Shown: positions 53,607 to 61,827 of the stretch, piece by piece
Layout of the letters: each line of letters begins with the position of its first letter
How positions within the stretch are numbered: position 1 is the first letter of the stretch
Source of the DNA: Arthrobacter sp. zg-Y1171
Lineage (GTDB): Bacteria; Actinomycetota; Actinomycetes; Actinomycetales; Micrococcaceae
NCBI RefSeq assembly: GCF_025244845.1
Contig: NZ_CP104264.1
Span: 2,914,001 to 2,978,000, forward strand
Direction of reading: 5' to 3'
Length of the DNA stretch: 64,000 nt
Notes under the pieces: generated by a model
What the model was told of the DNA's origin: nothing
Databases searched by the model: none
What the model saw: only the letters and a program-made list of their open reading frames with translations
Program-made: the position numbers and the translations under genes

Positions 53607-55193
53607 TTAGCGGCTGACGCCGGGCTCCGCGCGGTTGTCAGCGGGCTGTGCAGTGGAGGGCGCCTGCTGGCTTCCCAGGGTGTCGAACGGCAGCGAATCG
53701 ACGTCGAGCAGCGGGTTCTCGTCCTGGCCGGCCACCAGTTCGTGTGCCTCGGCGTGGGTGTCCACGCTCGGCATGGAACCGGGCATCGGCCGGTTGGCCG
53801 ATTCCTTCATAACGCCCACGGCAATGGCACCCGCCACGGAGGTGAACATCAGCCAGTAGGCCGGCATCATGTCGTTGTCCGTAAGGGTGATCAGGCCCTG
53901 CATGATCAGCGGCGCGGTGCCGCCGAAGATGGCAACGGCGAAGTTGTAGGAGATGCCCATGGCACCGTAGCGGCTGGCAGTCGGGAAGAGCGCCGGCAGT
54001 GCGGAGGCCAGGTTGGACACGTAGAAGGTCACCGGGACGGCGAGCAGCGCCAGGCCAAGCAGGGTGGTGGCAACCGGACCCTGGCCAATCAGCCAGAAGG
54101 ACGGAACGGCCAGGACGATGGTGGAGCCGGCACCCATCCACAGCACCGGACGGCGTCCGATGCGGTCGGAGAGCTTGCCGGTGAGCGGAATGCACAGTGC
54201 CATCAGAACCAGCACGGGGATGGTCAGCATGGTGCCGTGGACCGGATCGTAGCCCTTGGAATCCGTCAGGTAGGAGGGCATGTAGGACGTCAGCGCGTAG
54301 CCCACGGTGTTGGCTGCGGCCACGAGGACCATGGCCAGCACGATCGGACGCCAGTAGGCACGGAAAATGCCCATGGTGCCCAGCGACTCGGTTTCGTCGC
54401 CGGCCTTGGCGCCGGCTTCCTGTGCATCCAGGGTGGCCTGGAACGCCGGGGATTCTTCGATCTTGAGCCGGAAGTAAATGGCGACGGCGCCCATCGGCCC
54501 CGCAACCAGGAACGGGATGCGCCAGCCCCAGTCCACCATGTCGGCGTCGGAGAGCAGCAGCTGCATTACCGATACGACGGCTGCACCCAGGGCGAAGCCC
54601 AGGTAGCTGCCCAGGTCCAGGATGCTGGCGAGGAAGCCGCGCCGCTTGTCGGAGGCGTATTCGGTAACAAAGGTGGTGGCACCGGCGTACTCGCCGCCGG
54701 TGGAGAAGCCCTGCAGCAGCTTCATGAGCACCAGCAGGATCGGAGCCCAGATGCCGATGGTGCCGTAGCTGGGCAGCAGGCCGATGACGAAAGTGGAACC
54801 GGCCATCATGATCAGCGTGATGGCCAGGGTCTTCTGGCGGCCCATACGGTCGCCGAGGCGCCCGAAGACGACGCCGCCCAGCGGACGGGCGATGAAGGTG
54901 GCAGCGAAGACGCCGAGGCTGAAGAGCAGCTGCGCGTCCTTGTCGGCGTCGGACAGGAAGACGGCACCCATGGTGACGGCGAGGTAGCCGTAGACACCGA
55001 CGTCGAACCATTCCATGGTGTTGCCGACAACCGTGCCGCCGACAGCCTTTTTCATCATGGACTTGTCGACGACATTTACGTCGTCCACCTCAAGACGGCG
55101 GCGCCGCAGGGGGGACCTGCGGGTCTTGCGGGCCGTCGGTCTGGACGGTGAATCCGGGGTTCCGGAGACGTGGGGGGGTGCATCTTTCGGCAT
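53607..55193 (-). CDS. ProP-type MFS transporter (metabolite:H+ symporter family)
   Basis: 528 residues from ATG 55193, with GGGAAGG upstream; a longer frame to 55253 is less likely. Twelve membrane segments. Signatures of the MHS family are GNTMEWFDVGVYGYLAVTMGAVF, ATFIARPLGGVVFGRLGDRMGRQKTL and the RxGR-type repeat GKLSDRIGRRPVLWMG. Members import proline, betaine or organic acids. It has no osmoprotectant synthesis genes nearby. The first 55 residues are Pro/Arg-rich and cytoplasmic. Confidence 0.9.
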   Translation of the reverse strand: MPKDAPPHVSGTPDSPSRPTARKTRRSPLRRRRLEVDDVNVVDKSMMKKAVGGTVVGNTMEWFDVGVYGYLAVTMGAVFLSDADKDAQLLFSLGVFAATFIARPLGGVVFGRLGDRMGRQKTLAITLIMMAGSTFVIGLLPSYGTIGIWAPILLVLMKLLQGFSTGGEYAGATTFVTEYASDKRRGFLASILDLGSYLGFALGAAVVSVMQLLLSDADMVDWGWRIPFLVAGPMGAVAIYFRLKIEESPAFQATLDAQEAGAKAGDETESLGTMGIFRAYWRPIVLAMVLVAAANTVGYALTSYMPSYLTDSKGYDPVHGTMLTIPVLVLMALCIPLTGKLSDRIGRRPVLWMGAGSTIVLAVPSFWLIGQGPVATTLLGLALLAVPVTFYVSNLASALPALFPTASRYGAMGISYNFAVAIFGGTAPLIMQGLITLTDNDMMPAYWLMFTSVAGAIAVGVMKESANRPMPGSMPSVDTHAEAHELVAGQDENPLLDVDSLPFDTLGSQQAPSTAQPADNRAEPGVSR

Positions 55194-55405
55194 GTGGGCC
55201 TTCCCTCGATCGAAGTCGGCTGCTGGAGACAGAAGCAACCACCCGAACACCACACGGTGCCGGGCAGGCCTACAAGTTTAGGAAAAATGCGGTGCATCCA
55301 CCGAATCGAGGAACGTAATTTCCCTTGTCAGGGCAGGGGCCGGGAGCGGTTTCGGTAGACAAACAGCGTACTTATCGCCGCATATGTGATTTCCCGCACG
55401 GGCGT

Positions 55406-56182
55406 TTACGAAGCGGGCAGCGGCGGGTGCGTCAGGTCCGGATAACGGGGGCTGAGGTTGTCCCCGGAAGACACTCCGCGGAGCCTGCGGCTCACCCACG
55501 GACCGAGGTATTCGCGCGCCCACTGGGCATCCCGGCGGAGCTGCTCCACCCGGTTGCGCGCGGGCAGCTCCTCCAGCTCCGGAGTGCTAATGGCGTCCGT
55601 TCCGCGGAGCACTTCCAGCACCTTCTTGGCGGTCAGCATGTGACCGGCCGGGGACATGTGCAGGCGGTCCACGGCCCAGTACCGTTCGTCCTGGAGGTTC
55701 TTCATGCGCCAGTAGTCCACCAGCACGGCGTCGTTCTTCTCCACCGCCTCGCGGACCAGTTCGTTGTAGATCGCCGTGCGTCCGCGGGTGCGGCCGAAGA
55801 CCGGGGAGTTGCCCGAATCGAATCCCGTGAAGACAAGCACCGCGGCACCGCTGGAGCACAGCTTCGCAATCCCGGCGTCGTAGGCGGCAACTATGGCGTC
55901 AATGTCCACCTTGGGACGCAGGATGTCATTGCCCCCGGCATAGATGGTCACCAGCGTGGGCGACAGCGCGATGGCGGCATCCACCTGCTCGTTCAGGACC
56001 TGGTGCAGCTTCTTGCCGCGGATGGCGAGGTTCGCATACCCCCAGGAGCTGTCCGCGAGCACCAGTTGCTCGGCCACGCGGTCCGCCCAGCCACGCACGC
56101 CGTTGGGACGGGTCTCATCCTCGTCCCCCACGCCTTCCGTAAACGAATCACCCAGGGCCACGTATCGCTGCTTGAAAGTCAC
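55406..56182 (-). CDS. SGNH/GDSL hydrolase
   Basis: 258 residues from GTG 56182. Block I is YVALGDSFTEGVGDE with the nucleophile Ser. Block II has the G in LAIRGKKLHQ, block III the GGND motif (IYAGGNDILRP) and block V DRLHMSPAGHML with the catalytic Asp and His. No signal peptide is visible. Three consecutive GTG codons occur at 56182-56188. TAATCT at 56189-56194 lies 6 bases before the third, so the leaderless pattern picks GTG 56182. Confidence 0.93.
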   Translation of the reverse strand: MTFKQRYVALGDSFTEGVGDEDETRPNGVRGWADRVAEQLVLADSSWGYANLAIRGKKLHQVLNEQVDAAIALSPTLVTIYAGGNDILRPKVDIDAIVAAYDAGIAKLCSSGAAVLVFTGFDSGNSPVFGRTRGRTAIYNELVREAVEKNDAVLVDYWRMKNLQDERYWAVDRLHMSPAGHMLTAKKVLEVLRGTDAISTPELEELPARNRVEQLRRDAQWAREYLGPWVSRRLRGVSSGDNLSPRYPDLTHPPLPAS

Positions 56183-56188
56183 CACCAC

Positions 56189-56194
56189 AGATTA
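56189..56194 (-). promoter_or_regulatory. -10 element of a probably leaderless SGNH hydrolase mRNA
   Basis: On the minus strand TAATCT lies 6 bases before GTG 56182. Confidence 0.5.
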
Positions 56195-56264
56195 CAAGCT
56201 TCCTCGGGAAACTCCCGTTCCAAGCAGGATGCCGCGCACGCCGCCGACGGGCTCCGTGCCGGGC

Positions 56265-56270
56265 TAGACT
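56265..56270 (+). promoter_or_regulatory. -10 element of the DAG kinase gene
   Basis: TAGACT lies 41 bases before ATG 56312, which has a Shine-Dalgarno (AAGGA) with 5-base spacing; this gene is therefore leadered. Confidence 0.5.
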
Positions 56271-56311
56271 CAGAGCCGGACCATAGTTCGCATGCTTACG
56301 ATAAGGACACC

Positions 56312-57274
56312 ATGACCAGCCCAGACACCCAGTCGCGTCCCCGTGCCGCCGTCATTGTGAACCCCATCAAGAAGACGGATTTTGACGTCCGGGTGCGGGT
56401 TGCGGAAATCTGCGCCGACGAAGGCTGGGATGAGCCGTTGTTCTTCGACACCGAGGAAGCGGACCCGGGGCACTCCATGGCGCGCAAGGCCATGGAAGCC
56501 GGTGTCGACCTGGTGATTGCCGCCGGCGGAGACGGTACAGTGCGCTGCGTCGCCGCGGAGCTGGCCGGCACCTCCTTCCCCATGGGCCTGCTGCCGCTGG
56601 GCACCGGCAACCTCCTGGCCCGCAACCTTGACATCGGCGTCGATGACCCGGAGCAGGCGGTCCGCGCCGCCCTCAACGGCACGGAGCGGCGCATCGACGT
56701 CGTCCACGTCACCGTTGACGAAGCCGTGGACAGTGACACTTTCCTGGTGATGGCGGGGCTGGGCTACGACGCCGGCATGATGGCGGACACCAAGGACACG
56801 CTCAAGGACAAGATCGGCTGGCTGGCGTACGTCGACGCCGGCATCCGGAACCTTCCCGGCAAGCCCGTGAAGACCACCATTTCGATTGACGGCGGCAAGC
56901 CGGTCCACCGCCGTCTCCGCAGCGTCATGGGTGGCAACTGCGGCAAGATCACCGGCGGCCTGGAGATTTTCCCGGGTGCCAAACTCGATGACGGCCTGCT
57001 CGACATCCTGACCCTGGCGCCCAAGGGCAAGCTGGGCTGGGTTGGCGTGGTGACCGGGCTGCTGCGCCGCGGCAAGGGCAGCAGCACCGCAGTGGAGTAC
57101 TACCAGTGCAAGCGTGCCGAGGTGTGGGCCGAGTCGCCGCTGGACTTCGAAATGGACGGCGACCATCTGGGCAACGCCACCCATATCCTGTTCGAGATGG
57201 ATGCCAGTGCCCTGCGCATCCGGATGCCCCACGGCAAGAAGGACCCTGCGGTCCTCACCAACCCGGTGCCGTAA
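56312..57274 (+). CDS. Diacylglycerol kinase-family lipid kinase (DagK/YegS-like)
   Basis: 320 residues. The catalytic domain contains VIVNPIKKTDFDV, the nucleotide motif LVIAAGGDGTVRCVAAEL and PLGTGNLLARNLDIGVD, all typical of DAGK_cat. The C-terminal beta domain includes VMGGNCGKITGGLEIFPGAKLDDGLLD. It phosphorylates diacylglycerol or a related lipid at the membrane. The start ATG 56312 follows AAGGACAC. It ends at a hairpin that overlaps the neighbouring stop codon. Confidence 0.93.
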   Translation: MTSPDTQSRPRAAVIVNPIKKTDFDVRVRVAEICADEGWDEPLFFDTEEADPGHSMARKAMEAGVDLVIAAGGDGTVRCVAAELAGTSFPMGLLPLGTGNLLARNLDIGVDDPEQAVRAALNGTERRIDVVHVTVDEAVDSDTFLVMAGLGYDAGMMADTKDTLKDKIGWLAYVDAGIRNLPGKPVKTTISIDGGKPVHRRLRSVMGGNCGKITGGLEIFPGAKLDDGLLDILTLAPKGKLGWVGVVTGLLRRGKGSSTAVEYYQCKRAEVWAESPLDFEMDGDHLGNATHILFEMDASALRIRMPHGKKDPAVLTNPVP

Positions 57275-57280
57275 CCCGTG

Positions 57281-57308
57281 AACCGGGCCGTCTCCGGACG
57301 GCCCGGTT
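57281..57308. terminator. Hairpin between convergent genes
   Basis: A 12-bp perfect stem (57281-57292 with 57297-57308) with a TCCG loop. Its right arm overlaps the M23 peptidase stop codon. There are no long T runs. Confidence 0.65.
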
Positions 57309-58263
57309 ACAACCAGCCCATCGGGTCTTCGTAGTCCCCGTGGCGCAGCACTTCGAAGTGCAGGTGCGGCCCGGTGGAGTTGCCGGTGCTGCCGACTCCA
57401 CCCACCACCGCGCCGGCGTCCACGGCCTGCCCCACACTCACGTCAATGCTGTTGAGGTGGTTGTAGGTGGTCTGCAGGCCGTCGCCGTGGTCAACAACCA
57501 CGCGCAGCCCGCCGCCGCCGGTGGTATGCCAGCCGGCTTCGGTGACGGTGCCGCCGAGCATGGCCTTCACCGGGGTTCCGGTCACCGCGCCGAAGTCCGT
57601 TCCGGTATGGAATTCCAAGGCGCCCGGGGCCAGCGGGTTGTTCCGGTTGCCGAACGGAGACGTGACCACCATGTCGTCCACGGGCGGGACAGGTCCCGGG
57701 TCCGGTTCGGCAACCGGTTCCGGAGCAGGCTCGGCGGCCGGTTCCGCTGCAGCCGGTTCCGCCGCAGCTGCCGGTTCGGGCGCCTCCCCTGCCGGGGCAC
57801 CGGCGTCCGCGCCGTCCGTACCGTCTCCGCCGTCCGTGCGGTGGACTGTGGGCACCTCGGACACCACAACCTGGCGTTCAATCCGCAGGTCCGGTTCGAC
57901 TGCTCCGGCCGTTCCGGTGACGAGCCCGCCGATAGCGACGGCGGCGGCGATGGACAGTGCACCGGTCCGCCGGTTAGGGGCATCGTTCTCCTGGATCCAG
58001 TTCCTGGTCCGTGCGCCCAGCACCTTGGCGTGGGCCCCCAGTTCCTTTGCCCGGGCCCCCGCCTCCTTAACCGCACGGCCGCTCAGGTCTTCAGCCCGCG
58101 TACGGAGCGTTCCGGCCTGGGTGCGCAGGTCCTTTGCGCGGGCCCGCACGCGTTCGGCGGAGATCCGGAGATCAAGGGGATTTCGCTTGGGAGCCTGTTC
58201 GCCCGCAGGGAAGGAATCGGAGTTCTTTGAATGTGCGGAGTCTAAAAAGTGCTCGGTCAACAA
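57307..58263 (-). CDS. M23 (LytM-type) peptidase with coiled coil and membrane segment
   Basis: 318 residues. An Arg/Ala/Leu coiled coil of about 60 residues (RISAERVRARAKDLRTQ and repeats) precedes a membrane segment (GALSIAAAVAIGGLVTGTAGAV), then an Ala/Pro/Glu-rich linker. The LytM domain follows, with HTGTDFG (H-x3-D zinc ligands) and GPHLHFE (HxH). All zinc residues are present, so it should cut peptidoglycan cross-bridges. The start is uncertain: TTG codons at 58263 and 58260 follow GAGGTGA. The 5' leader is highly structured. Confidence 0.88.
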   Translation of the reverse strand: MLTEHFLDSAHSKNSDSFPAGEQAPKRNPLDLRISAERVRARAKDLRTQAGTLRTRAEDLSGRAVKEAGARAKELGAHAKVLGARTRNWIQENDAPNRRTGALSIAAAVAIGGLVTGTAGAVEPDLRIERQVVVSEVPTVHRTDGGDGTDGADAGAPAGEAPEPAAAAEPAAAEPAAEPAPEPVAEPDPGPVPPVDDMVVTSPFGNRNNPLAPGALEFHTGTDFGAVTGTPVKAMLGGTVTEAGWHTTGGGGLRVVVDHGDGLQTTYNHLNSIDVSVGQAVDAGAVVGGVGSTGNSTGPHLHFEVLRHGDYEDPMGWL

Positions 58264-58430
58264 TCACCTCAGTGTGCGTTGGTCAAGGACTCTTCTGTGA
58301 TCCGGACTTTCTGCCGTCCGTTGCGTTCTCCGGGCCCGGGTAGCCTTCACCGGGTTCCCCGGAGCACTCAAGCCGGATTGGAACGTACCTGCGGGACCAT
58401 CCCGGTCCTCCGCATGGCAATCCGGCCCGC
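58264..58430 (-). ncRNA. Structured 5' leader of the M23 peptidase gene (class unassigned)
   Basis: On the minus strand, GCCGGATTG and CAATCCGGC (58418-58426 with 58372-58380) form a perfect outer helix enclosing a GGACC/GGTCC hairpin. Then CTCCGGG pairs with CCCGGAG around CCCGG/CCGGG. Finally CGGAC pairs with GTCCG. GGGGAACC and GGTGAA also occur, as in c-di-AMP (ydaO) elements, which precede peptidase genes in actinobacteria, but the ydaO 3' core CAGCTAACC is missing. The 58431-58557 gap upstream shows only the promoter. Confidence 0.6.
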
Positions 58431-58435
58431 TTTTA

Positions 58436-58441
58436 ATTTTA
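58436..58441 (-). promoter_or_regulatory. -10 element of the M23 peptidase leader
   Basis: TAAAAT on the minus strand would start the RNA near 58428, at the beginning of the first helix. The -35 region is not recognisable. Confidence 0.6.
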
Positions 58442-58557
58442 GGAACCGGGAGGCCGCCGGTCCCCCTTTTGTGGCCAATCCCAACACACCCCGTGACCCG
58501 TGTCCGGCACCCCCGTGTCAGGGCTCTCGCCAACGCCGGGCCCACGGCCGGTCCGGC

Positions 58558-59643
58558 TCAGAGCACGCCCTTGCGTGCTTCCCCGAACAACAGGTAGCCC
58601 AGGTAGAGGCTGCCCAGGGCCGCGGTGAAGATGCCCACGGGAAGGGCCGCACCGACGTCGATCTGCTGGACGGCGAAGTCGGACAGCGTCAGTACCAGCG
58701 CACCTACCAGCGCCGGTGCGACAACACCGGGTGAGGAAACCCCGAGCAGGCGCAGCGCGATCTGCGGGGCAACCAGGGCCACGAACGCCACGGGCCCGCA
58801 CACGCTGACGGCCGCTGCAGCCAACACCACCGCCAGTAGGACGGCGACCGTACGGGTACGCACCACCCGGACGCCGAGCCCGGCGGCTATGTCATCGCCG
58901 AGGGACACCAGGTTCAACTGCCGCTGCAGTGCTGCCGCGGCGGGCAGTACAAGGACGACGGCGACGGCGATCGTGGCCACATGGGACCAGGACCGGGAAG
59001 CCAGGGACCCGTTGAGGTAGAAGGCCAGTGTCTGCGCCTGCTGTTCCCCCACAGTCGTCATCGCCAGCGAGGTCAGGGCGGTTGCTACGGCGGAAATGCC
59101 GATACCGGCCACAATCAGCTTCCCGGGCCGCGCGAATCCGCGGCCGGTACTGAGCCAGACCAGTCCCACTGCCACGGCACCGCCCAGGATCGCGGCGACG
59201 GGTACGGGCAGGTAGCCCGGCCAAAGCGTGGTGGCGGCGGCTCCGGCAGCCGCACCGCTGGTCAAACCAACCACCTCGGGACTGCCCAGCGGGTTGCGGG
59301 TGACCGTTTGGAAGAGGGATCCGGCCACACCGAACGCGATGCCTGCGCCCACTGCGGTCAGGAACCGCGGCCCGCGCAGCCGTTCGAGCACAAAGGAAGC
59401 ACTTCCCTCCGGCGGCGAGACGGCAAGTCCGAACAACTCGCGCCAGGTCAGCCCCAGCTCCCCTGCGGTCAGCGTGAATGCTCCCACCAGGATCAGTGCG
59501 CTGGTCAGGAGGAGGCAGATCAGGAGGCTGCGCCTGCGGTACTGGAAGCTCACGCGCTTCCCCAGGCGGAAGGTGCGGGTTCCGGGTGCCGTGCGAACGC
59601 CGCGCGTGGTGCGGTTCCCCGGCACGGTGCGGACGCCGCTCAT
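58558..59643 (-). CDS. FecCD-family siderophore ABC permease
   Basis: 361 residues from ATG 59643, overlapping the upstream permease stop as ATGA. About nine membrane segments. The family motifs include LRGPRFLTAVGAGIAFGVAGSLFQTVTRNPLGSPEVVGLTSGAAAGA and VSVCGPVAFVALVAPQIALRLLG, with the coupling-helix Gly. It forms a dimer with its neighbour. Confidence 0.92.
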   Translation of the reverse strand: MSGVRTVPGNRTTRGVRTAPGTRTFRLGKRVSFQYRRRSLLICLLLTSALILVGAFTLTAGELGLTWRELFGLAVSPPEGSASFVLERLRGPRFLTAVGAGIAFGVAGSLFQTVTRNPLGSPEVVGLTSGAAAGAAATTLWPGYLPVPVAAILGGAVAVGLVWLSTGRGFARPGKLIVAGIGISAVATALTSLAMTTVGEQQAQTLAFYLNGSLASRSWSHVATIAVAVVLVLPAAAALQRQLNLVSLGDDIAAGLGVRVVRTRTVAVLLAVVLAAAAVSVCGPVAFVALVAPQIALRLLGVSSPGVVAPALVGALVLTLSDFAVQQIDVGAALPVGIFTAALGSLYLGYLLFGEARKGVL

Positions 59644-60755
59644 GCCACTGCCCGCATCCGGCGGACGGCCAGGATCAGCAGCGGTGCGCCCAGCAGGGCG
59701 GTGATGACGCCGGTAAGCATTTCCCCGGGCTGTGCCACGAGGCGGCCGGCGACATCCGCAAACAGGAGCAGGGCAGGCCCGACAACGGCGCTCAGGACCA
59801 GCAGCCAGCGGTGGTCCGGGCCGGTAAAGCTGCGCACGATGTGGGGCACCGCGAGGCCGACAAAGCCGATGGGCCCGACGGCTGCGGTCGCCGAGGCGCA
59901 CAGGAGAGCGGCGGCCAGGGCACCGGTGACCTTGGCGGTCTGCGGCCGCAGCCCGAGTGATGCCGCCGCTTCCTCGCCCAGTGCCAGGGCATTCAGGGTC
60001 CGGCCGGTGGCGAGGGCGGCAACCAGTCCCACCAGGAAGAACGGCAGCACGTCATAGGCCTGTTCCATGGTCCGGCCGCTAAGGGACCCCACTGCCCAGA
60101 ACCGGTACATGGTGAACACATCCGGCCGGGTCAGGGCAATGGCCTGGATGTAGGAGAGCAGCACCGCAGAGATCACGGTGCCGGCCAGCACCAGCCGGAC
60201 CGGCGTCGAACCGCGCCGGCCGGAGGCCAGGCCGTACACCACCAGTACGGTGAGCAGCGCACCGGGCAGGGCTACCCAGACATTCGCGCTCGTGGCGCCG
60301 AGGCCGAAGAACGCCATGCCCGTGACCATCGCGGCTGCGGCTCCAGCGTTGACGCCCAGGATGCCGGGATCCGCGAGCGGATTGCGGGTCAGGCCCTGCA
60401 TGATTACCCCGGCCACGGCCAGGGCGGCTCCGGCCACCATGCCCAGGACGGTCCGCGGCATCCGGCTGGCTACCACGTCATCTGCATAGGTGCTGCCGGT
60501 GCCGCTGATTTCCGTCCACAGCGAGGCCGCGACCTCCGCCGGGCTCAGCTGGTGGGCGCCGACGGCGAGGCTGGTGATGACCGCGAGGAACAACATGCCC
60601 AGCCCTGCGGCCAGCAGTGCCGTCCCGCGCCCGGCGCCCAGCAGCGGACGCCGGGGAGCGGCCTGCGCACCTGCACCGGCCGCTCCCGGGTTTCCGGCCT
60701 GCGCCGGAACCAAGCCAGGCGTCGAATTAGTCGACCTTGGCAACTGCTTCTTCAA
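59640..60755 (-). CDS. FecCD-family siderophore ABC permease
   Basis: 371 residues from ATG 60755, overlapping the binding-protein gene by 29 bases; a later start codon is possible because the first 50 residues are Pro/Ala-rich. It shows MPRTVLGMVAGAALAVAGVIMQGLTRNPLADPGILGVNAGAAAA and GPIGFVGLAVPHIVR, typical of the family. About nine membrane segments. Confidence 0.92.
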   Translation of the reverse strand: MKKQLPRSTNSTPGLVPAQAGNPGAAGAGAQAAPRRPLLGAGRGTALLAAGLGMLFLAVITSLAVGAHQLSPAEVAASLWTEISGTGSTYADDVVASRMPRTVLGMVAGAALAVAGVIMQGLTRNPLADPGILGVNAGAAAAMVTGMAFFGLGATSANVWVALPGALLTVLVVYGLASGRRGSTPVRLVLAGTVISAVLLSYIQAIALTRPDVFTMYRFWAVGSLSGRTMEQAYDVLPFFLVGLVAALATGRTLNALALGEEAAASLGLRPQTAKVTGALAAALLCASATAAVGPIGFVGLAVPHIVRSFTGPDHRWLLVLSAVVGPALLLFADVAGRLVAQPGEMLTGVITALLGAPLLILAVRRMRAVA

Positions 60756-61755
60756 TCATCGGCTCGAACCGATCCAGGACCCACGGAACGCTCAACGGCG
60801 TCAGGAAGCTGGAGGCCATGCCGACCTGGCGGTCCAGGCTGCGCACCACGGAGTCGCGTTCAACCGCGGGGATCTGCGCGAAAAGCCGCTGTTCTTCGGT
60901 GCGCTGCTGCTCTGCTTCGTCGTTGTACCAGGTGAACAGCACGTCGACGTCGTTCAGCTTGCCTGCGTTCTCCAGCCCCAGGTCCGAGGTGAAGCTTCCC
61001 TCGCTCGAGGGAATGTCCCGCACCTCGGGGGCCACGGTCATGCCCAGCGCGGTGAGGATATCCACGCGTGCGTCACCCTCGTTGTAAAGCACCAGGGAGC
61101 CGGGGGCGCCGCCGCCCCAGACATAGGCGAAGGTCTTTCCGGCAAACTCGGGATGCTCGGCGGCGCTGTCCGCAAGGGACTGTCCGATGCCGTCAACTGC
61201 GTCCTGTGCTGCCTCCGGTTCGCCGAGGGCTTTGCCGATGAGCGAAATCTGGTCATCCCAGCTGATGTTCCAGGCCTGCTCCGGGTAGGCCACTGTGGGA
61301 GCGAGATCGTTGAGGATGTCGAAGTCCTCCTGGGTGATGCCGGAGTTCGGGGCCAGGATCAGGTCCGGTTCCAGGGCAACAATGGCATCAATGTCAATGT
61401 CCTGCCCTCCGGTGAAGGTGGCCGGGAAATCGTCGCCGCGCTCCTCGATGGCTTCGCTGACCCACGGGTAGTTGCCGTGTTCGTCGTTGCCCCAGGTGAC
61501 TTCTTCGACGCCCACCGGCGTGGTGCCCAGCGCGACGGCGGTGTCCGCGGAGCCCCAGCCGATGGTGACCACGCGTTCGGGCTTTTCCTCAACCACGGCC
61601 TGCCCCAGGGCGGAGTCGATGGTTACCGGGAAGTGCTCCGACCCTGCGGTGCTTGCCCCGGCCTCCGGGCTGTCCCCCGCGTCTGCGCCGCAGCCGCTCA
61701 GGGCCAGCAGGACCGCAGGGACCACCAGCGCAGCGGCAATCGGAGTTCTTTTCAT
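60727..61755 (-). CDS. Iron-siderophore ABC substrate-binding lipoprotein
   Basis: 342 residues. The signal peptide ends in lipobox LSGC. It is a FecB/FepB-type binding protein: PERVVTIGWGSADTAVALG, EEVTWGNDEHGNYPW, then DIDAIVALEPDLILAPNSGITQEDFDILNDLAPTVAYP. The two lobes are joined by a single helix. SD-like GGAAGAAC lies before ATG 61755. A 28-base hairpin lies between this gene and the SIP gene. Confidence 0.93.
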   Translation of the reverse strand: MKRTPIAAALVVPAVLLALSGCGADAGDSPEAGASTAGSEHFPVTIDSALGQAVVEEKPERVVTIGWGSADTAVALGTTPVGVEEVTWGNDEHGNYPWVSEAIEERGDDFPATFTGGQDIDIDAIVALEPDLILAPNSGITQEDFDILNDLAPTVAYPEQAWNISWDDQISLIGKALGEPEAAQDAVDGIGQSLADSAAEHPEFAGKTFAYVWGGGAPGSLVLYNEGDARVDILTALGMTVAPEVRDIPSSEGSFTSDLGLENAGKLNDVDVLFTWYNDEAEQQRTEEQRLFAQIPAVERDSVVRSLDRQVGMASSFLTPLSVPWVLDRFEPMIEEAVAKVD

Positions 61756-61773
61756 GGTTCTTCCTCTCAGGAG

Positions 61774-61801
61774 GACGGGCCCGCCGTGTGGCAGGCCCGT
61801 C
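61774..61801 (-). promoter_or_regulatory. Intercistronic hairpin between SIP and binding-protein genes
   Basis: GACGGGCC (61774-61781) pairs with GGCCCGTC (61794-61801), 8 bp around 12 bases. It lies about 20 bases upstream of the binding-protein start in the mRNA. It may stabilise the binding-protein part of the message or reduce read-through. There is no T run. Confidence 0.55.
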
Positions 61802-61827
61802 GAATGAAAAATCAGGTGGGGAATCCG

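Noticed and set aside
58264-58430. Calling the M23 leader a c-di-AMP riboswitch outright
   Set aside because: Only part of the ydaO pattern is visible; the 3' conserved core is missing, so I left the class open.
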